Shown: in pieces, positions 41,892 through 49,917 of the stretch
Position numbering within the stretch: position 1 is the stretch's first letter
Layout: each line of letters opens with the position of its first letter
Assembly: GCA_012518555.1 (NCBI GenBank)
Contig: JAAYRW010000097.1
Location: 1-55,152, forward strand
DNA length: 55,152 nucleotides
Direction of reading: 5' to 3'
Source of the DNA: Tissierellia bacterium
Lineage (GTDB): Bacteria > Bacillota > Clostridia > Tissierellales > Sedimentibacteraceae
The notes under the pieces: model-generated
The model's database searches: none
The model's input: only the letters and a program-made list of their open reading frames with translations
Told to the model about the DNA's origin: nothing
Program-made: the position numbers and the translations under genes

Positions 41892-42785
41892 ATGACTAGT
41901 CAGCTTTTCATGCAGCAACTTGCCAATGGTATTTCCTTAGGAAGTCTGTATGCCCTCTTGGCAATAGGATATACCATGGTTTATGGAATTTTAAGACTTA
42001 TTAACTTTGCCCACGGAGATATTTTTATGATGGCAGCCTACTTTATGACATTCAGCATTGTTACTTTTAAACTACCCTGGTATATTGCTATTATAGTTGT
42101 AATAATAGCAACAGTTGCCCTTGGTGTTTTGCTTGAGAAAGTAGCTTATAGGCCTTTAAGGGATGCCCCTCGTATGTCCATTATGATTTCTGCTATAGGA
42201 GCATCATTCCTTTTTTCAAATTTAGCAACCTATTTGTTTACCGGTGTTCCAAGAGGATTTCCAGACATTAAAGTTTTAACTACCACAGTGAAAGTAGGAA
42301 GTATTTCATTGTCTGTCGCCACATTAATTACACCTTTTATTACACTAGTTCTTTTATATCTTGTGCTCTTCATAACAAATAAAACTAAAATTGGCATGGC
42401 AATGAGGGCAGTTTCAAGGGATTTTGAAACAGCCAAACTGATGGGAATAAACATTAATCGAGTAATATCCACAACTTTTATTATCGGATCCGCTTTAGCG
42501 GCAATTGGAGCAATTCTCTGGGGCTCAAGGTATCCTTCCATAATGCCTCTTATGGGTGTTATGCCGGGGCTTAAATGCTTTATAGCGGCAGTATTGGGTG
42601 GTATCGGTAATACAACAGGTGCAGTTATTGGAGGATTCATACTTGGCATGTCTGAAATAATGCTTATTACCTTCCTTCCATCACTTACCGGTTACAGGGA
42701 TGCAATTGCATTTATTATATTAATAGTTGTCCTCTTGGTTAAGCCCACAGGACTTCTTGGAGAGAAGGTGACGGATAAGGTATGA
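41892..42785 (+). CDS. livH: Branched-chain amino acid ABC transporter permease LivH
   Basis: One of two permeases of the importer, 297 residues with about eight membrane helices. It has the LivH hallmarks SLGSLYALLAIGYTMVYG near the start, INFAHGDIFM, AMRAVSRDFETAKLMGIN (the cytoplasmic coupling loop) and AAVLGGIGNTTGAVIGG. TTGGAGG precedes the ATG. It overlaps livM by 4 nt. Confidence 0.95.
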   Translation: MTSQLFMQQLANGISLGSLYALLAIGYTMVYGILRLINFAHGDIFMMAAYFMTFSIVTFKLPWYIAIIVVIIATVALGVLLEKVAYRPLRDAPRMSIMISAIGASFLFSNLATYLFTGVPRGFPDIKVLTTTVKVGSISLSVATLITPFITLVLLYLVLFITNKTKIGMAMRAVSRDFETAKLMGININRVISTTFIIGSALAAIGAILWGSRYPSIMPLMGVMPGLKCFIAAVLGGIGNTTGAVIGGFILGMSEIMLITFLPSLTGYRDAIAFIILIVVLLVKPTGLLGEKVTDKV

Positions 42786-43861
42786 TAATTAATAAAAAAA
42801 ATAAATTAATCTTAAATATATTGCTTTTTCTTGCATTTGCAACAATTATAATACTTTTAGATACAAACAAAATTGGTGATCCATATATAAAACGTGTATT
42901 GAATTTATCTGCAATTTATGCAATAGTTAGTGTATCAATGAACTTGGTCAACGGTTTTACGGGATTGTTCTCTTTGGGACAGGCAGGTTTTATGGCTATC
43001 GGTGCTTACACAGTTGCAATATTCACTGTTCCCCTAGCTGACAGGGCTAAAATATTTTATATTACCCCCCAGAATCCTATTTTAGCACAAATTGAATTGC
43101 CCTTTGTTATTGCCCTTATATTAGGAGGACTTTTAGCAGCCCTTGTGGCAATTTTAATAGGTATGCCGGTTCTCAGATTAAAAAGTGACTATTTAGCCAT
43201 AGCAACCTTAGGCTTTTCTGAAATAATTCGTATTGTTTTTACAAATACAAAATCGATTACAAATGGTGCATTAGGAATTAAAAGTATACCTCAAATGCCG
43301 ACCATGTGGGTTTTCTTTGGCGTGGCCCTTTTAGCCATATTTATAATATGGCTCTTAATAAACTCAAGCTACGGGAGAGCTTTTAAAGCAATAAGAGAGG
43401 ATGAAGTTGCAGCAGAAGCTATGGGTATTAATTTATTTAAACACAAGGTTATGTCTTTTAGCATAGGCGCATTTTTTGCCGGAATCGGCGGTGGATTATT
43501 GGCAACACTCTTAGCTACTGTAAACCCTAATCAATTTTATTTCACCTTTACCTACAACTTTCTCTTAATTATAGTCTTAGGGGGAATGGGAAGCCTATCA
43601 GGTACTATTATAGCCTCTTTTGTGGTTACGGTAGGTCTTGAGCTATTGCGATTTTTTGACTCTCCTCTTACATTATTCGGAGTAAACATTCCTTTGTTCC
43701 GTCCGGGACTAAGAATGGTAATATTCTCCCTCCTGTTGATGGTACTGGTACTGTTTTTCCGAAACGGACTGTTAGGGCAGAAGGAATTATCATGGAAAGT
43801 TATTTGCGATTGGTTTAATAGGAAGAAGCGTAAAAAACCCGCCGAAGGAGGTAGAGCATAA
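42782..43861 (+). CDS. livM: Branched-chain amino acid ABC transporter permease LivM
   Basis: The second permease, 359 residues, about ten hydrophobic segments. It includes NLVNGFTGLFSLGQAGFMAIGAY, RLKSDYLAIATLGFSEI, the coupling loop FKAIREDEVAAEAMGIN and IIVLGGMGSLSGTIIASF. The basic tail ends in RKKRKK. ATG overlaps the livH stop and the stop overlaps the livG ATG, so translation is coupled along the operon. Confidence 0.95.
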   Translation: MIINKKNKLILNILLFLAFATIIILLDTNKIGDPYIKRVLNLSAIYAIVSVSMNLVNGFTGLFSLGQAGFMAIGAYTVAIFTVPLADRAKIFYITPQNPILAQIELPFVIALILGGLLAALVAILIGMPVLRLKSDYLAIATLGFSEIIRIVFTNTKSITNGALGIKSIPQMPTMWVFFGVALLAIFIIWLLINSSYGRAFKAIREDEVAAEAMGINLFKHKVMSFSIGAFFAGIGGGLLATLLATVNPNQFYFTFTYNFLLIIVLGGMGSLSGTIIASFVVTVGLELLRFFDSPLTLFGVNIPLFRPGLRMVIFSLLLMVLVLFFRNGLLGQKELSWKVICDWFNRKKRKKPAEGGRA

Positions 43862-44631
43862 TGGGTGTTATAAAAGTAGAAAATGTAACTATGCAATTTG
43901 GCGGTGTTACTGCTGTTAACAACCTTAATATAGAAGTTGAAAAAGGAAGAATAGAAGCATTAATAGGTCCAAACGGTGCAGGAAAAACTACAGCCTTCAA
44001 CGTTATAACTGGTGTATATGCGCCTACCAAGGGAAATGTACTTTACAAAGATGAAAATATAACCGGTCTTACTCCGGATAAAATAACTAAAAAGGGTATT
44101 GCAAGAACCTTTCAAAACATTCGTTTATTTAAAAACTTAACGGTACTTGACAACATATTGATTGCCAATCATTTAAGGATAAAAAGTAATTTTATGTCAT
44201 CTACCTTTAGAATGCCCTGGTCTAAAAGGGAAGAAAAACAAATGCGGGAAAAATCTGAAATGCTTTTAGATAAATTAGGATTGCTAACTTTAAAAAACGA
44301 AATAGCACATTCTCTACCCTATGGTGAGCAGAGAAAGTTAGAAATAGCTAGGGCTCTTGCTACCGATGCAAATGTGCTGCTCTTAGATGAGCCAGCAGCA
44401 GGTATGAACCCATCAGAAACAATGGAGTTGTCTTCATTTATTTATAATATAAGAGATGAGTTTAATCTAACCATTTTTATGATTGAACATCATATGGACT
44501 TGGTAATGGAAATTTCAGAAAAAATTTACGTCTTGGATTTCGGTCAGCTTATTGCTCAAGGAACTGCTGATGAAATTAAAAATAACCAAAGAGTTATTGA
44601 GGCTTACTTGGGGGTGGATGAAGATGCTTAA
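43861..44631 (+). CDS. livG: Branched-chain amino acid ABC transporter ATPase LivG
   Basis: An ATP-binding subunit of 256 residues with Walker A GPNGAGKTT, RTFQNIRLF (Q-loop), the long LivG-specific insert (about 100-135), PYGEQRKLEIARAL (signature region) and Walker B LLLDEPAAGMNPSE, H-loop in IEHHMDLV. It pairs with LivF. It starts at 43861, sharing a base with the livM stop. Confidence 0.95.
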   Translation: MGVIKVENVTMQFGGVTAVNNLNIEVEKGRIEALIGPNGAGKTTAFNVITGVYAPTKGNVLYKDENITGLTPDKITKKGIARTFQNIRLFKNLTVLDNILIANHLRIKSNFMSSTFRMPWSKREEKQMREKSEMLLDKLGLLTLKNEIAHSLPYGEQRKLEIARALATDANVLLLDEPAAGMNPSETMELSSFIYNIRDEFNLTIFMIEHHMDLVMEISEKIYVLDFGQLIAQGTADEIKNNQRVIEAYLGVDEDA

Positions 44632-45331
44632 AATTAACAATCTACACGTTAACTACGGAGGAATATCTGCAGTTAAAGGTATCGATATCCATGTACCAGA
44701 AAAATCAATCGTTACTTTAATCGGTGCTAACGGTGCCGGCAAATCTACTACCTTAAGAGCTATAGCAGGCCTTGTAAAAGCAAGTGCCGGAGAAATACTT
44801 TTCCAGGATGAAGATATACTTGGCAACGATACTATAGATATTGTAGCAAAGGGAATTACCCTAGTACCAGAAGGAAGGAAAGTCTTTGCAAACTTAACCG
44901 TTTTAGAAAATTTAAAAATAGGAGCATATCTTAGAAATGATAGAATTGAAGAGGACATAAACAAAGTTTATGAATTATTTCCTCGATTAAAAGAGAGAGC
45001 CTGGCAATTTGCAGGAACCTTATCTGGTGGTGAACAACAAATGTTAGCAGTAGGTAGAGCATTAATGGCAAAACCTAAACTAATTATGATGGATGAACCT
45101 TCTTTAGGTTTAGCTCCCTTAGTTGTAAATAATATTTTTGAAATAATAGAAGAAATTAATAAACAAGGAACCACAATATTACTGATAGAACAAAATGCCA
45201 ACAAAGCATTAAAAATTGCCGACTATGGGTATGTACTGGAAACAGGAAATATAACTTTCCAAGGAAAAGGTATGGAATTGTTACAAGATAAAAAAATAAT
45301 CGACGCATATTTAGGAACTTCGAAAAGGTAA
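44624..45331 (+). CDS. livF: Branched-chain amino acid ABC transporter ATPase LivF
   Basis: The second ATPase, 235 residues: Walker A GANGAGKST, VPEGRKVFANLTVLENL (LivF hallmark), signature LSGGEQQMLAVGRAL, Walker B LIMMDEPSLGLAPL and H-loop region LLIEQNANKAL. I choose ATG 44624, six bases after GGGGGTGG inside the end of livG (8-nt overlap). The operon ends with a bidirectional-type terminator. Confidence 0.95.
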   Translation: MLKINNLHVNYGGISAVKGIDIHVPEKSIVTLIGANGAGKSTTLRAIAGLVKASAGEILFQDEDILGNDTIDIVAKGITLVPEGRKVFANLTVLENLKIGAYLRNDRIEEDINKVYELFPRLKERAWQFAGTLSGGEQQMLAVGRALMAKPKLIMMDEPSLGLAPLVVNNIFEIIEEINKQGTTILLIEQNANKALKIADYGYVLETGNITFQGKGMELLQDKKIIDAYLGTSKR

Positions 45332-45348
45332 ATGCTCTAAGCCAATTT

Positions 45349-45401
45349 ATGAGACTGCGGGTCTAACACCTTAAGGCAGAAAACTGCGCGGTCTCATTTT
45401 T
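45349..45401. terminator. Terminator between livF and the exporter gene
   Basis: An 11-bp stem (45349-45359 with 45387-45397, one T-G pair) then TTTTT, between two convergent genes. Confidence 0.8.
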
Positions 45402-45406
45402 AATCT

Positions 45407-46249
45407 TTACACTATTATTTGAATGAGTAAACCACTTAATACAGAAACTATGTAAATATATGTAATAATTTTAATGTTTTCTTTTAGATTTTGATTTGCC
45501 TTAAATAAAACCATCAATCCTATTCCCGCTCCCGTGGAAAGACCTGCAATTACAGATCCAAAGCTAATGCTGCCATCAATAAATAACTGTGTAAGAATAA
45601 TGGATGCTGCACAATTAGGTATAAAACCTATTAGCCCTGCCAAGACAGGTTGGAAAATATTATCGTTTAAAAGTATCCTTGATAGATTTTCCTCTCCTAA
45701 AATTGAAATTAATATGCTCAAAACTAAGTTCGTAAGGAAAATAAAAACGAATATATTTAAAGTGTGTTTTAAAGCAGGTTTTATTATACCATCTTCCTCT
45801 TCACAGCCACAATCCTTACATAGATGCTGTATTGTATCTCCATTTTCCTTGCTAGCTGTTAGGAAAAATTCTTTCAGAAAGTAATCTGCACCAAAACCTG
45901 CAACTATTGCAATTAATATCTTAACCCCTATAAAAAGTAAAATAGTATTGAGCTTTCCCGGGTTTGACAATAGTATAGGTATGGCTTCATCGGATGTGGA
46001 AATAAATAGGGCTATTAAAGTACCTGTAGTTATTATTCTGCCAGCATATAAATTTGATGCCGCAACGGAAAACCCGCACTGAGGTAGACATCCAAGAATT
46101 GCTCCGCCTAGGACTCCAAATTTTCTTAAACCTTGGATTAATTTACCTGATGACTTATGCTCAATATATTCAATAACTAAGTATGCTGCAAATAAGAAAG
46201 GTAACATTTTAGCCGAGTCAATAAATGCATGTTCAATTAGTTCCCACAT
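45407..46249 (-). CDS. Putative manganese/heavy-metal exporter (ArsP_2-type, about 8-10 TM)
   Basis: A 280-residue membrane protein of the family described as putative manganese transporter or 10-TM heavy-metal exporter. Conserved features are [23 protein letters not shown] with paired cysteines, [23 protein letters not shown] and [14 protein letters not shown] central hydrophilic loop holds [12 protein letters not shown], a cysteine-rich stretch that may bind metal. It is transcribed alone. The metal specificity is unproven. Confidence 0.8.
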   Translation of the reverse strand: MWELIEHAFIDSAKMLPFLFAAYLVIEYIEHKSSGKLIQGLRKFGVLGGAILGCLPQCGFSVAASNLYAGRIITTGTLIALFISTSDEAIPILLSNPGKLNTILLFIGVKILIAIVAGFGADYFLKEFFLTASKENGDTIQHLCKDCGCEEEDGIIKPALKHTLNIFVFIFLTNLVLSILISILGEENLSRILLNDNIFQPVLAGLIGFIPNCAASIILTQLFIDGSISFGSVIAGLSTGAGIGLMVLFKANQNLKENIKIITYIYIVSVLSGLLIQIIV

Positions 46250-46278
46250 AACCCCTCCGCATAGATGTTTAAACTAAC

Positions 46279-46303
46279 AGGGAACATATTTAATATGTTC
46301 CCT
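46279..46303. terminator. Palindrome after the HU gene
   Basis: AGGGAACATATT (46279-46290) and its complement (46292-46303) form a nearly uninterrupted palindrome in the short gap after hup. It has no long T run; it may end hup transcription or act as a protein-binding site. Confidence 0.5.
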
Positions 46304-46323
46304 ACTAACCTTTGTATTTATGC

Positions 46324-46602
46324 CTAATTATTAACTGCTTCTTTAAGTGACTTTCCTGCTTTAAATACCGGTGCTTTTGATGCAGGAATATCTATTGTTT
46401 CGCTAGGGTTTCTTGGATTTCTTCCTTGTCTGGCTTTTCTATCTCTAACTTCAAAAGTTCCAAACCCAACTAATTGTACCTTTCCACCTGCAACCAATTC
46501 TTCTTTTATTGTTTCCATGAAACTGTTTAATGCTTTTTCTGCATCTTTTTTGGTGAAACCGGTTTTTTCAGCAACACTGGCAATTAATTCAGCTTTATTC
46601 AT
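46324..46602 (-). CDS. hup: Nucleoid protein HU
   Basis: A small basic DNA-bending protein of 92 residues: MNKAELIASVAEKTGFTKKDAE, VQLVGFGTFEVRDRKARQGRNPRNPSETI (the DNA-binding arm, with the proline at the tip), PVFKAGKSLKEAV. AAGGAGG precedes the ATG. It follows mazG on the same strand, an arrangement seen beside spoVB-type genes in other Firmicutes. Confidence 0.97.
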   Translation of the reverse strand: MNKAELIASVAEKTGFTKKDAEKALNSFMETIKEELVAGGKVQLVGFGTFEVRDRKARQGRNPRNPSETIDIPASKAPVFKAGKSLKEAVNN

Positions 46603-46650
46603 AAAATCCTCCTTAGTAAAAATGTAGTTAATTAATTTTATCTAAAATTC

Positions 46651-48087
46651 CTATTGGAACTTTGATTCTTCCCACAACTTATCCATTTCCTTCAAAGTCA
46701 TTTCTTTTAAATCTTTTCTTGAATTTTTCTCAATATATTCAAAACGCTCAATAAACTTATTGATTGTTTTGTTAAGGGCAATGTCCGGATTAATTTTCTC
46801 AAACCTTGCAAAATTAACCAGTGCAAACAACAAATCACCAAATTCTTCTTCCATATTTTCAATATTATGACGATTATATTCTTCTATAAATTCCAAAAGT
46901 TCTTCTTTAACTTTCAGTAAGGCACCCTCTGAATTAGGCCAATCAAATCCTACATCAGCGGCTCTCTTTTGTATTTTGTAACTTCTGCTTAGGGGCGATA
47001 GTGCCTTAGGAACATTTTTTAGATTTTCTGTGTATGTAGCTAAATTCTTTTCCTTAAGTTTTGAAGCTTCCCAACTATCTAAAGCCTCCCTAGTATCCTT
47101 AGCTTCTACATCTCCAAATACATGGGGATGTCTGAAAAACATTTTTTTGCAAATATTAGTTACAATATCACTAAAGTTAAAATAACCTACTTCACTTCCA
47201 AGTTCTGCATGAAACACAACTTGAAACAATAAATCGCCAAGCTCTTCCACTAAATTGTCAATATTACCATTGTCTATGGCATCAACAACTTCATAAGCTT
47301 CTTCTATAACATGTTGTCTAATAGAATGATGTGTTTGTTTCTTATCCCATGGGCATCCTTCAGGACCTCTTAAAATTTTTACAGTCCTTAAAAGATTATT
47401 AACATTATACACCTTATTTTCAGTTATTTCAATAGGCAGAATGCAAATATATGTTGAAAATCCATGATTTTTTTCTTGATCTATCATGAAAATCGGTGTT
47501 TCCTTTACACTTCCTTCTAAAACATCCACGACCAAAGCATTTACAGTAGTTGGGTACACTTCCATAAGTTTAATTTTAAGTTCAGATGCTATATCCCTAC
47601 TATATACTTGAGTAATAATATTAAAAGAATTAATATCAAAAGTAAATTCATCTACTTGGAGACAGTCTAATATAGAAATATTCTTATAATCTCCATAGCC
47701 GGAAAGTTTTAAACATTTATCTAAAAAGCTGGTCCCGTCTATTATTATTATATTTATTTTATCTTTATATTCATTTAACAGCTTTTTTGTTACTATATCA
47801 CCATAGTAAGGGCTGCCCGGAGTACAATAGTTAATTTTTCCATGCTCTTTAGATAGTTCAATTAATTTATCGGTTATTTTTTCGTAAACTTCATCAAAAG
47901 ATTCATATTTTTCGAAATATTCATCGAAACTTTCTATATGTAAATGTAAATTTCTCAATTCATTAACAATCTTTTGCCTATCTGTTCTTAGGAAAGTAGG
48001 AGTATTGTCTGTTAAAGCTTTATAGGCTTTTACAGTTAAATCTTCTATAGATCCTGTCCCCAAACCTATAATTTGAATAGTATTCAT
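46651..48087 (-). CDS. mazG: Nucleotide pyrophosphohydrolase MazG with methylase-like N-terminal domain
   Basis: A two-part protein of 478 residues like Bacillus YabN. The N-terminal half (about 1-215) is a tetrapyrrole-methylase-fold domain (IIGLGTGSIEDLTVKAY, TPGSPYYGD). The C-terminal half has two MazG units: LRGPEGCPWDKKQTHHSI, EEAYEVVDAIDN, EELGDLLFQVVFHAELG and a second set EEFGDLLFALVNFAR. The EExxE-type acidic clusters bind Mg for hydrolysing non-canonical or excess NTPs. The role of the methylase-like half is not known. It sits between spoVB and hup, one or a few bases apart from spoVB. Confidence 0.93.
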   Translation of the reverse strand: MNTIQIIGLGTGSIEDLTVKAYKALTDNTPTFLRTDRQKIVNELRNLHLHIESFDEYFEKYESFDEVYEKITDKLIELSKEHGKINYCTPGSPYYGDIVTKKLLNEYKDKINIIIIDGTSFLDKCLKLSGYGDYKNISILDCLQVDEFTFDINSFNIITQVYSRDIASELKIKLMEVYPTTVNALVVDVLEGSVKETPIFMIDQEKNHGFSTYICILPIEITENKVYNVNNLLRTVKILRGPEGCPWDKKQTHHSIRQHVIEEAYEVVDAIDNGNIDNLVEELGDLLFQVVFHAELGSEVGYFNFSDIVTNICKKMFFRHPHVFGDVEAKDTREALDSWEASKLKEKNLATYTENLKNVPKALSPLSRSYKIQKRAADVGFDWPNSEGALLKVKEELLEFIEEYNRHNIENMEEEFGDLLFALVNFARFEKINPDIALNKTINKFIERFEYIEKNSRKDLKEMTLKEMDKLWEESKFQ

Positions 48088-48088
48088 T

Positions 48089-49678
48089 TTATTTCCTCAC
48101 AAATTTCTTTAGTTTTTCGCCTTTTGGTATAAGTTCTAAATCATCTTCCGTTACAGCTCCCGTTAAGAGCAAACAAACTAGATAAACAATAGCGGCTATA
48201 GATATAGAGCCTAATGTAGCTAAACTTTGGCTTAATACTCTATTGAGAGCTACAAAGGAAATTGCAACGGCTAGGGCCATTACTGCAGATGATAATAAAG
48301 TTCTCGAAGAAACCTTTATTATATTAATTTTTATCTTAGTTTTATTTATATCACGCCAGTTTAGTAAAGCAACAACAAAATATGCTACTGTAGTACTTAC
48401 TGCCGCACCTTTAATATTTATCCTAGGAATTCCAATCAATATATAGGATAAAATTACTTTAACAATTAATCCTATAGCTAAATTTTTTACAGGATGAAAT
48501 TGCTTATCTATTGATTGAAGTATGGCTGTAAATGCTTGAACCAATGTTAAGAATATTACGCCTATTGATAGTATTTCCAAAAGTGCTCCTGAACTTGCAT
48601 GTTTTGCAGGGCCAATTGATGAATATAGTAGTGCAATGATTGGTTCTGCCAACATAAATAATCCTATTCCACAAGGAAGACCTATGATTAAGGACATCTT
48701 AACCCCGGCATTTGCCGTAACATTTAACCTTTTAATATGTTTTCGCGTATAGGCATCCGTAATTGCCGGAACTAAACTCATAGCAACTGCCGTTGAAAAT
48801 ACTTGAGGAAAATTAATTAATGTTTGAGCAGTACCGCTTAATTCACCAAACAAATCAGCAATCTCTACGCTACTATATCCTATAGAAGTCAATCTGTTAG
48901 AAACTATATACGAATCCATAATACCCATTAAAGGCGCAATTGAAGCACCAATAGTTATGGGAATAGCAATGTACAAAAGGTTTTTAACTATATGCCCTAC
49001 CGGCTCAATTTTATTTCCTGTGGAATTAGCAATTTCCCTCTTTATATTTCTTCTACTGAAAAAGAATAATATATAAATCAATATAAGAGCTGCTAGGCCC
49101 CCTGCAGAAGCACCGAATGTAGCACCTGCTGCAGCTTCTTCCAATCCCATTCCCACTAATGCATAAGCTAAGTATAAACCTACAAGGACCCTGAATACTT
49201 GCTCTATAAGCTGGGACAAGGCAATAGGAGTCATATTTTGAATTCCTTGAAAAAATCCTCTGTATGCAGATAGCAGAGGGACCGCAAATAATGCGGGAAC
49301 TAATGCAATCATTGAATAATAGGAACCTGGATAACCTAAAAAAGTAACCAGATTACGGCCAAATATAAGTACGAATACAGATGAAAGCAGTCCAATTAAA
49401 AACAAACCCCATCTAGAAACTTTATAAACTTGATAAGCTCCTTCAAAGTTATTAAGAGCCCTTCTTTCTGAAACCATCTTCGCTATTGCCGTAGGAAATC
49501 CCGACAGAGATACGACCAGCAAAAGATTATATATATTGTAGGCAGGCTGGTAGTAGCCTATTCCTTCTGTGCCGATTAAATTTGTAAGAGGTATTCTGTA
49601 AACTGCTCCCAAAATTTTTACGAGCAAACCTGCAATACTCAATATTGCAGCACCTTTTATGAAATTTTCCTTAGACAT
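48089..49678 (-). CDS. spoVB: MATE-like lipid flippase / SpoVB-family polysaccharide exporter
   Basis: An integral membrane protein of 529 residues with about 14 hydrophobic helices, of the MOP/MATE family that includes SpoVB, YabM and MurJ-like flippases. The N-terminus reads GAAILSIAGLLVKILGAVYRIPLTNLIG, followed by GYYQPAYNIYNLLL and SGFPTAIAKMVSE, the standard SpoVB signature. Linkage to mazG and hup matches the yabM-yabN neighbourhood of Bacillus. It probably moves a lipid-linked wall precursor during spore cortex or wall synthesis. The spoVB or yabM assignment is by context. Confidence 0.88.
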   Translation of the reverse strand: MSKENFIKGAAILSIAGLLVKILGAVYRIPLTNLIGTEGIGYYQPAYNIYNLLLVVSLSGFPTAIAKMVSERRALNNFEGAYQVYKVSRWGLFLIGLLSSVFVLIFGRNLVTFLGYPGSYYSMIALVPALFAVPLLSAYRGFFQGIQNMTPIALSQLIEQVFRVLVGLYLAYALVGMGLEEAAAGATFGASAGGLAALILIYILFFFSRRNIKREIANSTGNKIEPVGHIVKNLLYIAIPITIGASIAPLMGIMDSYIVSNRLTSIGYSSVEIADLFGELSGTAQTLINFPQVFSTAVAMSLVPAITDAYTRKHIKRLNVTANAGVKMSLIIGLPCGIGLFMLAEPIIALLYSSIGPAKHASSGALLEILSIGVIFLTLVQAFTAILQSIDKQFHPVKNLAIGLIVKVILSYILIGIPRINIKGAAVSTTVAYFVVALLNWRDINKTKIKINIIKVSSRTLLSSAVMALAVAISFVALNRVLSQSLATLGSISIAAIVYLVCLLLTGAVTEDDLELIPKGEKLKKFVRK

Positions 49679-49860
49679 ATTTATTCCTTTCTTACAATAT
49701 TCCTAATATATTTGAGAATATTCCTTCTATTCTCAGAGACTAGCCCTAGCAAAAAGAGGAGTTGCCATATTCAAACTGAAGTTAGTTTATCACAGTTTAT
49801 AATTCTTTTAAAGAGAAAATTGCGAATTTATTTTCTTAGTTGCTGTAGATTGTAACTTTT

Positions 49861-49890
49861 TATACCATACAAGAATTTTTATGGTATAAT
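49861..49890 (+). promoter_or_regulatory. recD2 promoter -10 within an inverted repeat
   Basis: TATACCAT (49861-49868) and ATGGTATA (49881-49888) form an inverted repeat with a 12-nt centre. The -10 TATAAT (49885-49890) overlaps the right arm and no good -35 is present, so a bound activator or repressor is plausible. Confidence 0.45.
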
Positions 49891-49917
49891 TTTATTAATA
49901 CAATAAAGGAGCATTAG

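Noticed and set aside
42230-42649. A 139-codon minus-strand open frame
   Set aside because: It is antisense to livH; the composition follows the membrane-protein codons of livH.
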